Origin: Desulfobacterales bacterium
GTDB taxonomy: Bacteria > Desulfobacterota > Desulfobacteria > Desulfobacterales > Desulfobacteraceae
Reading direction: 5' to 3'
DNA: 19,719 nucleotides
NCBI GenBank assembly: GCA_022361535.1
Contig: JAKSAU010000045.1
Span: 1-19,719, forward strand
Positions 6,470-13,773 of this stretch are shown here, piece by piece; position 1 is the stretch's first letter; every line of letters begins with the position of its first letter. A program made the translations under genes and the position numbers. Under the pieces are notes generated by a model. It did no database searches, was not told the DNA's origin, and saw only the letters and a list, made by a program, of their open reading frames with translations.

Positions 6470-8533
6470 TTATTCCTCAGTCTGATACTCAAGGGTGATG
6501 ATCACAGTTCGGTTGAAGGATCGACCTTCTGGCATGGCATTATCAAAGGGTGGATCATTGGGTCCGTTTCCCTTGAATTCGATGCGTTCCGGATTCGTTA
6601 TCTCGTTTTCCATAACAGCTTGATAAACAGACTGGGCCCTGCGCTGCGATAGGTCCACATTATAGGCTTCCTTCCCGATACTGTCGGTCTGTCCCAGGAT
6701 AGTCACCTTGGCGTCGGGCAGTTCCAGAAGTCTTCTCACCACCCGATCCAAAACAATTTGGTTTCTTTCCTTGATTTCCGCGCTGTCGTAATCGAACAAT
6801 ATCAGGGCATATTTTTCCATTACTTTTTGTTCGGTTTTCTGGGCCTTGGCTTTGACCCGCTTGGTATAGGAAACCGGAATAGTAATGGGCATACTTTCAA
6901 AGGACTGCCCCGTGATGTCGGTTAGTGAGGCGGTAATGGTCATTTGATCGTAGGCACTTATTTTATCGAGCCCAAATCCGGCAAGGTCAAAAGTATAGCC
7001 CTGAATAATATTGCTTTGGCCTTCTTTGAGATTCAGGACCTCCTGACCGCTTTTGATTTCAATTTTCCAGGTTGCAAGATCATATCCGGTCTCAATGTTG
7101 GGCTGGACAGTGAGTTCGTTGGAATCTGCCATCTCAAAGGTATACGTACTCTTGATTGAATCAAGAATATCAAATGAGTCCGAATGGATTTCCACCCGTT
7201 GGTTTTCCACACGGGCCTGTTCTACTTTGCCGGTGCTGGGCTTTTCAGGCAGCTTTCGTGCCGTGACCGTTATCCTGTCCGGATCAATGTTCCAGAGATA
7301 TTGAAGATAGGATTTGACACTCTCAGCCCGGGCTTGAGACAGGGTAAGATTATTCTTTTCCGTCCCCTTGTTACTGATGCACCCCACCAGTTCTATGGCG
7401 GCCTTGGGGTTTTCGATCAGACGTTTTCCGATAATGTTGAGCACATTATAATACTTTGTCATGGTGTTCTTGAGCATCTTTTCATCGAATGCAGCGGTCT
7501 CAGCCTGGGTTTTAAGCAGTTTATACCGGTCCGGAATGCTGCTCTGGCCGCTGTCAAAGAAGACGTAATTGAGCAAAGGAGAACTGTCGATGATAGTCAG
7601 TGCATCAATGTTGAGAGCTATGGGGCTGACCACCAGGGAGATTTGAGATGGTTTAATGAAATTGTATTCCACCACATACTGATGAAGCAGTGTAGTTGAG
7701 ATATCTTTGAAAATTGGGAGCAGATTATCCGCAGAGTTGGCTTTCCAAGTTTTCCCGCCCAAGTCCTCGGAAAAGCCGCTCAAAAATTCATCCTTCTCAT
7801 TGCCCGGCATAAAATCAATGGCAAAAGCCTTGAAATTTTTGATTTCCCCGGGTTTGGGAGCGATAATCTCTTTTTTGATATTACTGTTCAGGTCTTCGCC
7901 GTCGGAGAATACTACGAGGAATTTATTGGCCTTTTCTGGCTTGCTCGACACCAGATGGAGCCCTGCAAGGATACCTTCATATAGATAGGTTTCACCGCAT
8001 AAGCCTTCCGTAAAGCTTTTTTCAAGGAACGCTTTGAGTTCCGGGATATTTTTGGATTTCAGGGTGGCCAGGCGAAGGTGATGGCCGTCCACTTGAAAAT
8101 CGCCCTTCCGGTCAAATACCACGACATCGACCTCATCGATGGGCCGGACGATTTTTAAAAACTCATCCAGGGCAGCTAAAAGCGGCTGGATGGCTTTCCG
8201 CTCCTTCATGGAAAAAGAATTGTCAACCATAAGCACATAACTGATAGGCACATCCAACCGGGTTTTAAGAACTTCCGCTGAGATAATGTTGGCCGGGATG
8301 TTCCCCTTGATCAACTGGAAATCCTGAGCAGTGAGGTTCTGGATGGGATTGTCCTCATTGTCCAGAGCTGAAATCAGGACCTTGGTCTCATCTATGGGCT
8401 GAAACGTAATTTTCCCATCACGATCAGGAATCTGGACCCGGAGTTCGCCTTCCGGGGTAAAGGCCTGGCCTGTATTGGCCCATACCAGACATGCTATTGC
8501 TACAAGAATTGAAAAGATTTTTTTTGAGTTCAT
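6470..8533 (-). CDS. Secreted VWA protein with two OmpA-like domains
   Basis: 687 residues with a cleavable-looking signal peptide (to about residue 24, NTGQA). About 40-90 is the beta-rich lead-in often found before VWA domains (LTAQDFQLIKG). The VWA domain (about 95-270) has a metal site: D104-N-S106-F-S108, T182 and D211 (VVFSDGEDLN). About 320-455 resembles an OmpA domain (VFFDSG, then LTLSQARAESVKSYL), and about 574-687 is a clearer OmpA domain (ILFDYDSAEIKERNQ, TDSIGKEAYNVDLSQRRAQSV), with the Asp and Arg that bind diaminopimelate in the family. It is probably a periplasmic or outer-membrane protein bound to peptidoglycan that uses the VWA domain for protein contacts. GACGGAG lies upstream of the ATG. 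It is last in a run of three - strand genes. Confidence 0.88.
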   Translation of the reverse strand: MNSKKIFSILVAIACLVWANTGQAFTPEGELRVQIPDRDGKITFQPIDETKVLISALDNEDNPIQNLTAQDFQLIKGNIPANIISAEVLKTRLDVPISYVLMVDNSFSMKERKAIQPLLAALDEFLKIVRPIDEVDVVVFDRKGDFQVDGHHLRLATLKSKNIPELKAFLEKSFTEGLCGETYLYEGILAGLHLVSSKPEKANKFLVVFSDGEDLNSNIKKEIIAPKPGEIKNFKAFAIDFMPGNEKDEFLSGFSEDLGGKTWKANSADNLLPIFKDISTTLLHQYVVEYNFIKPSQISLVVSPIALNIDALTIIDSSPLLNYVFFDSGQSSIPDRYKLLKTQAETAAFDEKMLKNTMTKYYNVLNIIGKRLIENPKAAIELVGCISNKGTEKNNLTLSQARAESVKSYLQYLWNIDPDRITVTARKLPEKPSTGKVEQARVENQRVEIHSDSFDILDSIKSTYTFEMADSNELTVQPNIETGYDLATWKIEIKSGQEVLNLKEGQSNIIQGYTFDLAGFGLDKISAYDQMTITASLTDITGQSFESMPITIPVSYTKRVKAKAQKTEQKVMEKYALILFDYDSAEIKERNQIVLDRVVRRLLELPDAKVTILGQTDSIGKEAYNVDLSQRRAQSVYQAVMENEITNPERIEFKGNGPNDPPFDNAMPEGRSFNRTVIITLEYQTEE

Positions 8534-8610
8534 CAGACATCTCCGTCAAAAGGGTCAAATGATTTCCATCATGTTATGCACCTGAGAACGAAAGTCAAAC
8601 ACTGTTCATA

Positions 8611-8632
8611 GGGTAATTGACGTAAATTACCC
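8611..8632 (-). other. Hairpin spanning the GNAT stop codon
   Basis: GGGTAATT (8611-8618), 6-nt loop, AATTACCC (8625-8632) pair perfectly and include the acetyltransferase stop codon (8627-8629). No T-run follows on the - strand, so it is more likely a weak or attenuating hairpin between cotranscribed genes than a full terminator. Confidence 0.4.
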
Positions 8633-9073
8633 CACAGGTACCCGGTAATAAATGTTTTCATCATCAATCTGAAAACCTATATCTGCATATAGTTGCTGAG
8701 CATTTTTATTTGTTTTCTCTGTTTTTAACTCAACCCGAATCGCTCCTGATGATCTGGCGTATTCCAAAACGTGTTTTATCAATGCCTGAGCCACACCTAA
8801 TCGTCTGAAATGGTTGGACACACCTAAGTCATTCAGGATTAAAATTCTCTTTAATGCCAGGGTTGAATAGGATGGATAAAGATTGATAAACCCCATAACC
8901 TCATTTTCATTGCTGACAGCAATAAAGGTGATGGATTGGTTTGTTCTAAGCAAATTGAGGAAAAACTCTTTTGTATTTTTTTGTGATGGAGCGAATCCGC
9001 AAAATTTTCTATACTCATCAACCACATACACCAATTGATCAATATACTTTTCTGTTAACTGTTCTATTTTCAT
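8627..9073 (-). CDS. GNAT family N-acetyltransferase
   Basis: 148 residues, the normal size for a single GNAT domain. The acetyl-CoA pyrophosphate loop is visible as R90-R-L-G93-V-A95 after the beta-4 strand (LILNDLGVSNHF), followed by the helix AQALIKHVLEYARSSG. NKNAQQLYADIGFQIDDENIYYRV is the typical C-terminal pattern, where Asn and Tyr contact CoA. The acceptor substrate cannot be told from sequence. No strong ribosome site precedes the ATG (AAGATAT only). It lies 58 nt after the cyclase gene and 93 nt before the VWA/OmpA gene on the same strand, so cotranscription is plausible, but a functional link is not evident. Confidence 0.85.
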   Translation of the reverse strand: MKIEQLTEKYIDQLVYVVDEYRKFCGFAPSQKNTKEFFLNLLRTNQSITFIAVSNENEVMGFINLYPSYSTLALKRILILNDLGVSNHFRRLGVAQALIKHVLEYARSSGAIRVELKTEKTNKNAQQLYADIGFQIDDENIYYRVPVG

Positions 9074-9131
9074 ATATCTTAAAAATCCTGTTTAAATTGG
9101 TAGATTGTGTGACAAGCAGCAACAAGCGATT

Positions 9132-10325
9132 TTATGACTCAATTTTGTTCTCCTGTTTTTTGAATAGTGAATAGGCCTGTATTGGGCCATCCATGCCTTT
9201 TAAGCTAATCTTTCCTGCATCAAATACCGGCCAGATATCTTTGACCAGGTCCCGCGTTCCAGCGCCCACCAGGATATCTCCTCCTCTTGCGCAGTCGGAA
9301 AGACGGGCGGCAACGTTTGTAACAGACCCACTTGCCGTGTATGTCATGCGGGTGTTTAAGGCTCCGGAGAACTTGCTCATCCCCACTAGCGCAGTCCCTG
9401 AGTTGATTCCAATATTTACATGAATGAGGTCTGTGTTATCTATAAAGCTGTTGAGGGAACGAGCCCTGTCGGCAATCTCAAAAGCGGCTTTAACCGCATT
9501 TGTAGCATTGGTTTTCGGATCATGTTTTTCAAATATGATCATCAGGCCATCTCCTGCTGTTTCATTGATGGTACCCTGTGACCGGTGAATGGGGTCAACA
9601 AAGCTTGAAAACATGCGTTCTATGATATCGTTCACCTCTGTTTCCGTCAATTCACTGCTCAGCCGTGTATAGCCTTCAAGATCAAGAAACAATATCGTGA
9701 CAGGTTTTCTCTTTTTTTCCATTGTAAGCATTTCAGGATCTTTTCCGGCAATATCCCTCACAGCAGTGGGAACAAATGGGGAAAGATTGGCCAGGGCTTT
9801 GCTGATACCAATTTTTTCCAAAGTCATCTGCCATTGTTTCCTTGCGTTCAGGACAATACCGCTTAATATCCTTGCCACATCCCGTATCAAAAAAAAATCA
9901 CGTCTCTTATAAATGGTGTCCGGTCTGGTTACCACACTGATGATCCCCAGCACTTCATTTTCAATGAGCATGGGCACGGCATATTCAGGTCCAACCATGA
10001 CCGTCTCGTTTCCGGGTCGGACAATAGGAGGACTTTTAGTTATGATTACGCCTTTTTTGCGGTTTACGGCTTTGCGCACAGCAGGCCTGTCCGGTTTGCA
10101 GGCCTGGCACTTAAACGGTCCTTCATGAAGAAAGCATTGAATGGGACGGGTGTATCGCTCTGCCTCGGGGTCCAAAAGAAGGATGCAGACTTCAACAGCA
10201 TCATCCAAAGCCGAACGAAGTTCATCCCTGGCGGTTTCTATCATTTCACCGGCGTCCGTGAACCGGGCAAGTTTACTTATGAGATTTTCCTGAAAATGGA
10301 ATCTTTCTTCGAAGTATTTATTCAT
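9132..10325 (-). CDS. GAF-like sensor fused to class III nucleotide cyclase
   Basis: 397 residues with no signal peptide. Residues about 15-165 look like a GAF domain (GPEYAVPMLIENEVLGIISVV) with Cys64, Cys73 and Cys76 (CFLHEGPFKCQAC), which could bind metal or sense redox; this is inference. Residues about 205-385 form a class III cyclase catalytic domain: metal Asp215 (FLDLEGYT) and Asp259 (TAGDGLM), and transition-state Asn337 and Arg341 (TNVAARL). The purine-selecting positions are Glu255 and Thr330. Adenylyl cyclases usually have Lys with Asp or Thr, and guanylyl cyclases Glu with Cys, so the product (cAMP, cGMP or other) is uncertain. AGAGG at 10332-10336 supports this start. It is probably a cytosolic second-messenger enzyme and the first gene of a three-gene - strand run. 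Confidence 0.88.
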   Translation of the reverse strand: MNKYFEERFHFQENLISKLARFTDAGEMIETARDELRSALDDAVEVCILLLDPEAERYTRPIQCFLHEGPFKCQACKPDRPAVRKAVNRKKGVIITKSPPIVRPGNETVMVGPEYAVPMLIENEVLGIISVVTRPDTIYKRRDFFLIRDVARILSGIVLNARKQWQMTLEKIGISKALANLSPFVPTAVRDIAGKDPEMLTMEKKRKPVTILFLDLEGYTRLSSELTETEVNDIIERMFSSFVDPIHRSQGTINETAGDGLMIIFEKHDPKTNATNAVKAAFEIADRARSLNSFIDNTDLIHVNIGINSGTALVGMSKFSGALNTRMTYTASGSVTNVAARLSDCARGGDILVGAGTRDLVKDIWPVFDAGKISLKGMDGPIQAYSLFKKQENKIES

Positions 10326-10450
10326 GACCGCCTCTTTCCATGTCCAGCATACTCAGCGGACAGTGGATTTAGATCATTTCATGATGTGTAACGTCCTGTT
10401 ACGAAGTATTTCTTTGAATATAGAAAGGGCCCAGCCCGATTCGATACGGC

Positions 10451-10528
10451 TTAAGAGCCGTTCTCACCTCTTCTTGCTTTGATAGGTTTATTTTTAGGTG
10501 ACTCCATCACCATTATCGGTCCTTCCAT
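10451..10528 (-). CDS. Possible 25-residue basic peptide or gene remnant
   Basis: ATG at 10528 to TAA at 10451. The sequence is Lys/Arg-rich (ESPKNKPIKARRGE) and reads like the tail of a protein. There is a TGA in frame just upstream and no clear ribosome site, so it could be a remnant, an upstream open frame of the cyclase transcript (its stop lies 125 nt before the cyclase ATG), or chance. Confidence 0.2.
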   Translation of the reverse strand: MEGPIMVMESPKNKPIKARRGENGS

Positions 10529-10769
10529 GGACCATCATATGATTTTGATGTTTAGTATACTGTCCTGCAGGGTAGCAGTCCCGTAATTTCAAGGCAAGTC
10601 CAAACTACACTTGGTAGTCACCAGATTTCTAAAGTATAGGCCAGACTAAAAAAAGCGTGTCAGATATTTCTGAGTACAGGTACTGCATTAAGCAAACGGA
10701 TTATAAGAATTTTCAAAATAAATTTCCGATTGGCCTTGGTGAACAAGGGTATCCCATATAGCAAAAGAC

Positions 10770-10848
10770 GGCTCGTTAGTTCTAAGAAGCGGCTGCCGAA
10801 TTTTTTTCAAAAATCCGCCTGATGCCGTCTTCTTAGAACTAACGAGCC
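10770..10848 (+). repeat. Palindromic element, copy A
   Basis: 20-bp perfect inverted arms (10770-10789 and 10829-10848) enclose CGGCTGCCG (10790-10798), a 17-nt AT-rich hairpin, and CGCCTGATGCC (10816-10826). CGGC pairs with GCCG, then TGC faces CCTGAT as an asymmetric internal loop, then the AT-rich inner stem closes. The ends are GGCTCG and CGAGCC. Copies B and C repeat this layout. It points toward the + gene at 11126, whose start is 277 nt away. Confidence 0.8.
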
Positions 10849-11125
10849 TAAGTGCTCAAACACGCAATACCTTCTTTTTAGGATACTGCCGATAATTAAT
10901 CTAACCGCATTATAAAGGAATATATTTTTTAGAATCCCTATATCTCAAAACTATTTTTTTGTTTTGTTTGTCTTCATGAGTGCTTGAAAAAGTAATAAAG
11001 TAATGGATATAATAACCCATCGTGATGTTTAAAAGATAAGTCTTCAATAACGAGTTAAAATTACTCATTATTCTGTTCGAAACAGGTATGTTATAGAAGA
11101 AACCGTAACCTGCAAGGAGGCCCAT

Positions 11126-11557
11126 ATGATGCCTTTAACCAGGACAAGCAGATCCATCACCGTTTTTCTTATTTTCGTAATGATTTTCTTACCTCTTGCC
11201 GCAGGTGTCTATTTTTCAGATCCGGAATCCAGCGCTGTGTTCCGGGGTGTAAGGGATCGAAAAGCGAATGTTAATTATACAAGAAAATCCAACGTGCTTG
11301 GTGAAAAAGTATATTTGGTGAAAGACAAAAGCCTGACTATTAATCGTTGCAAGTTAACTTACAAAGGCATTCAAAATGGATTGATCCATATTGACTTGTT
11401 CCTTCTTGATTTGGACCCCCAGTCACCTTACCCGCAAGCCATTCCAAAAGCAGATGCCAAGGAGGGCATCTTTTTAGGAAATACTCGTTTTTCCCTGGTT
11501 TCAGCATATCAGTATCAACTGACACTAAAAATTTTGGAAAATCGGGTTTTAGACTGA
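11126..11557 (+). CDS. Small secreted or membrane-anchored protein of unknown function
   Basis: 143 residues. AAGGAGG at 11114-11120 precedes two adjacent ATGs (11126 and 11129), either of which could be the start. A hydrophobic stretch at about 10-28 (ITVFLIFVMIFLPLAAGVYF) is a signal peptide or a single N-terminal anchor. The rest is predicted to be outside the cytoplasm and beta-rich, with a core from KVYLVKDKSLTINRCKL through LIHIDLFLLDLDPQ to GNTRFSLVSAYQYQLTLKIL. It has a single Cys. I do not recognise a family. It converges on the serine protease gene with a 9-bp gap; both stops lie in one hairpin. A link to that secreted protease is possible but not shown by sequence. Confidence 0.72.
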   Translation: MMPLTRTSRSITVFLIFVMIFLPLAAGVYFSDPESSAVFRGVRDRKANVNYTRKSNVLGEKVYLVKDKSLTINRCKLTYKGIQNGLIHIDLFLLDLDPQSPYPQAIPKADAKEGIFLGNTRFSLVSAYQYQLTLKILENRVLD

Positions 11558-11576
11558 AGACGGCATTCAGTCTTTT
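11551..11576 (+). terminator. Hairpin shared by two convergent stop codons
   Basis: AGACTGAA (11551-11558), loop GACGGCA, TTCAGTCT (11566-11573), then TTTA. The stem contains the TGA of the + gene (11555-11557) and the stop of the - strand protease (11567-11569). It is a plausible weak intrinsic terminator on the + strand. Confidence 0.5.
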
Positions 11577-12352
11577 ATGGAAGAGTTGAGCAGATGGACA
11601 AACTCTACAGGTATGGCATAGGTCAAACCAGTCGGATCCTTCAGGACATGTTCTTTTTTCCCTTTTATAAATACCTTGTTGATTACACCTACCACATCAC
11701 CTGTGGCGATTCTGTATACCGGGCTGCCACTGTTACCTGGAAAGGCCACGGCGTCAAGCTGGATAATATCCCAGGTGTCTTTTAAATGCTTTATCAACTC
11801 TCCTTTAATCAGACTGCCATGGGGGCTTGGCAGGATAATCGGTGCAATGGCTGAAACAATCCCTGTGTGGGTGGTGGGGTTCAACCCAAGGACAAATCCT
11901 ATGGGATATCCTGTAAACGCGATGTGATGACCTTCTTTTAGCGAACCCGTTTTTGCCAGGGGCAGGGCTGGCAATTTGCGGTCTACAACCACGATGGCAA
12001 GATCATGAAACGGATCTTCTGCAGCGAGCCTGGCTTTGATCCCTTTATCCGGCAGATCTTTATGAAAAACGCGAAGATGGAATAAGCGGTCCTTATCTTT
12101 CACGGCTTTGATAACATGGTGATTGGTTACGATTCTGGTTCCGTCCCCAATGACAAATCCGGTACCGCTGAACCGGGTGGCTGGCTTGTCATTGAAATAA
12201 TAAGTGCCGATAGCCATGGTGGATCGTTTTACTTTTTCCACCAGTTCAGCCATGTGGATATCTTTGGCTTTAAATATGTTTTCTTCATGAGCCCATGCCG
12301 GAGAAAACAGTGTGGCAATTAAAATGAGGAATATTAGATAAAAAAATTTCAT
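11567..12352 (-). CDS. Secreted DegP-like serine protease lacking a PDZ domain
   Basis: 261 residues with a signal peptide (about 1-21, ending SPAWA). It is a trypsin-fold S1C-type protease with the triad His79 (VTNHHVIK), Asp117 (FHDLAIVV) and Ser208 (PGNSGSPV). GTGFVIGDGTRIVT and AFTGYPIGF are typical of DegP/HtrA-type folds. HtrA proteins normally carry one or two PDZ domains; this one stops about 50 residues after Ser208 (AIPVEFVHLL), so it has none. Probable role: periplasmic protein quality control or processing of an envelope protein. No strong ribosome site is seen before the ATG. Element B lies 83 nt upstream, and the gene is divergent from the sigma factor. Confidence 0.88.
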   Translation of the reverse strand: MKFFYLIFLILIATLFSPAWAHEENIFKAKDIHMAELVEKVKRSTMAIGTYYFNDKPATRFSGTGFVIGDGTRIVTNHHVIKAVKDKDRLFHLRVFHKDLPDKGIKARLAAEDPFHDLAIVVVDRKLPALPLAKTGSLKEGHHIAFTGYPIGFVLGLNPTTHTGIVSAIAPIILPSPHGSLIKGELIKHLKDTWDIIQLDAVAFPGNSGSPVYRIATGDVVGVINKVFIKGKKEHVLKDPTGLTYAIPVEFVHLLNSSIKD

Positions 12353-12908
12353 TACAAATATTTACAGGCTTCCGTTTGAATTGTCTATAACACGAATAAA
12401 TATGAGCAGGGCAAATAAGCTAACATTGGCACTTAGGCTCGCTTGTCCCGGAAAAAGGCATCAGGCGTATTTTCAGGAAAATACGGCAGCCGTTTCCGGG
12501 ATAAACGAGCCGGTATCTGTTTATGCCTTGAACTCTCCAAACATCGGCTCTGTCGTCTCGAAAAGGACTGCCGCTTTTTAGAGTAGTTCTTTCAAGCTTT
12601 GATTCAGGTATGATGTTGCTAGGCTTCGCTCATAAGTTTGTTACAAAAAAGTGTCTGATATCCTTTTCCCGGGACGGCAGATCCTCAATACGGATTTTCG
12701 TGTGTCTGCCTTGAATCGGGTGACGAATCTATTGAATGTTGTGTTTAAGTCATATAATTATTTTTTTGTGTGTCACACATCTGTCTTTCATCTGTCTATA
12801 CTAATAAAAGGCAATTGTTCGTTAAACCTGCATAATGGTGAATCTGGATGAAGGCGTTACATGACAGTTTTAAACTCGGATGACTATTAGATTCAGGACA
12901 AGGTAAAA
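12353..12908. other. Divergent intergenic region with palindromic element B
   Basis: It lies between the protease (-) and the sigma factor (+). It contains element B (12436-12511). A nested inverted structure is also visible at 12668-12720: CCCG/CGGG outside, GGCAGA (12676-12681) with TCTGCC (12705-12710) inside, and ATCC/GGAT at the centre. The remaining sequence is AT-rich and probably carries both promoters; I cannot place them with confidence. Confidence 0.5.
12436..12511 (-). repeat. Palindromic element, copy B
   Basis: Read on the - strand it has the same layout as copy A: outer arm, CGGCTGCCG (12484-12492), a TATTTTC/GAAAATA inner stem, CGCCTGATGCC (12457-12467), outer arm. The arms (12436-12454 with 12493-12511) pair over 19 bp with one mismatch and one G-T pair. 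The ends GGCTCG and CGAGCC match copy A, but most of the arm sequence differs. It points toward the protease start, 83 nt away. Confidence 0.8.
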
Positions 12909-13757
12909 ATGCAAACTGATATCAACGTAAAGATTGATCTGGCTGTTTCGGGAAATGCACAAGCGGTGGAGGAAATCGTAAAGGGTATCGAGCAACGGAT
13001 TTATGGGCTGGCAATCAAAATGCTCTATCACCATTGCGATGCTGAGGATGCCACCCAGGAGATTTTAATTAAGATTGTCACCCGGCTTGGAACTTTTAAA
13101 AAGAAAAGTGCCTTTTCCACTTGGGCAATGAAGATCGCCTCCAACCATTTGTTGAACCGTAAAAAGGCGCTGGGACTCCATAGATTTACGTTTAGTGCAT
13201 GTGAGGACATGATTGTACGGAACACGCCAGATCCGTCATCAGCAAACTGGTCCAATGCGGAACAGGATTTAATGGTACAGGAAATGAGGATTGTTTGTGT
13301 TCAAGGTTTGTTTCAATGCCTGGATCGCCACCACCGTATTGCCTATATCCTTTCTGCGACAATGGATGTCACAGGTCCTGAAGGAGCAGCCATCCTGGAC
13401 ATCACCCCTGCCAATTTCAGAAAGCGTGTATCAAGAGCCCGGAAACGTATTCAGGATTTTCTTGTGCATAATTGTGATCTGTTTGATCAAAAGAATCCAT
13501 GCAATTGCCATGTCCAGGCGGTAAGTGCTGTTAACGCGGATTTGATGGATCCGTCAGAGTTGGAGCACTTAGACCGGTCTGACAGTCGAATGACAAAGAA
13601 AAAAGCAGCAAAAAGGCTTAAAGAAATGGATGTGCTGTCCAGACAGGTTGCACTGATGCGCAGTCACCCTGAGTATTTAGTTCCAGGTACGATTGTTGGT
13701 CGGATACGGGAAATGCTGGACACAGGAACTTTAGGCCTGAATAACACTTTGAACTGA
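12909..13757 (+). CDS. ECF-type sigma-70 factor with Cys-containing C-terminal extension
   Basis: 282 residues. Region 2 (about 22-86) includes DAEDATQEILIKI and FSTWAMKIASNHLLNRKKA, which contact core polymerase and the -10 element. Region 4 (about 134-186), CLDRHHRIAYILSATMDVTG and FRKRVSRARKRIQDFL, is the -35-binding helix-turn-helix. Regions 1 and 3 are absent, as in ECF factors. About 95 residues follow region 4, starting with a Cys/His cluster (C189, C198, C200, H201: CDLFDQKNPCNCH) that could bind zinc and tune activity; this is inference. An AGG lies close to the ATG. The DUF3795 gene starts 16 nt after the stop, suggesting an operon. No classic anti-sigma factor with a membrane span is adjacent. 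Confidence 0.88.
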   Translation: MQTDINVKIDLAVSGNAQAVEEIVKGIEQRIYGLAIKMLYHHCDAEDATQEILIKIVTRLGTFKKKSAFSTWAMKIASNHLLNRKKALGLHRFTFSACEDMIVRNTPDPSSANWSNAEQDLMVQEMRIVCVQGLFQCLDRHHRIAYILSATMDVTGPEGAAILDITPANFRKRVSRARKRIQDFLVHNCDLFDQKNPCNCHVQAVSAVNADLMDPSELEHLDRSDSRMTKKKAAKRLKEMDVLSRQVALMRSHPEYLVPGTIVGRIREMLDTGTLGLNNTLN

Positions 13758-13773
13758 CACACAGGAGAAAGAA

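Larger units (their letters stand above)
10326..11125. other. 800-bp gap holding palindromic element A
   Basis: It separates the divergent cyclase and small-protein genes and contains palindromic element A (10770-10848). On the - strand, 10451-10528 could encode a 25-residue basic peptide containing ESPKNKPIKARRGE; its stop overlaps a 6-bp hairpin (ACGGCT/AGCCGT, 10446-10461). Small hairpins also occur at 10388-10402 (GTAAC/GTTAC). I see no tRNA or recognised riboswitch. Confidence 0.5.

Noticed and set aside
10816..10826. Hammerhead ribozyme core (CTGATG)
   Set aside because: CTGATG appears, but it is followed by CC rather than AG, and no matching GAAA strand is placed to complete the core.
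10770..10848. Integron attC site
   Set aside because: The arms resemble paired core sites, but GTTAGTT and AACTAAC do not fit the GTTRRRY / RYYYAAC consensus, and no integrase or cassette array is present.
12426..12446. Sigma-54 promoter (TTGGCAC...)
   Set aside because: The GC element is one base out of register with the -24/-12 spacing, and the site runs into element B.
12381..12581. 66-residue open frame
   Set aside because: It runs through palindromic element B; the translation has no family character and no ribosome site.
12651..12851. 66-residue hydrophobic open frame
   Set aside because: No ribosome site, low-complexity AT-rich translation, not placed like a gene.
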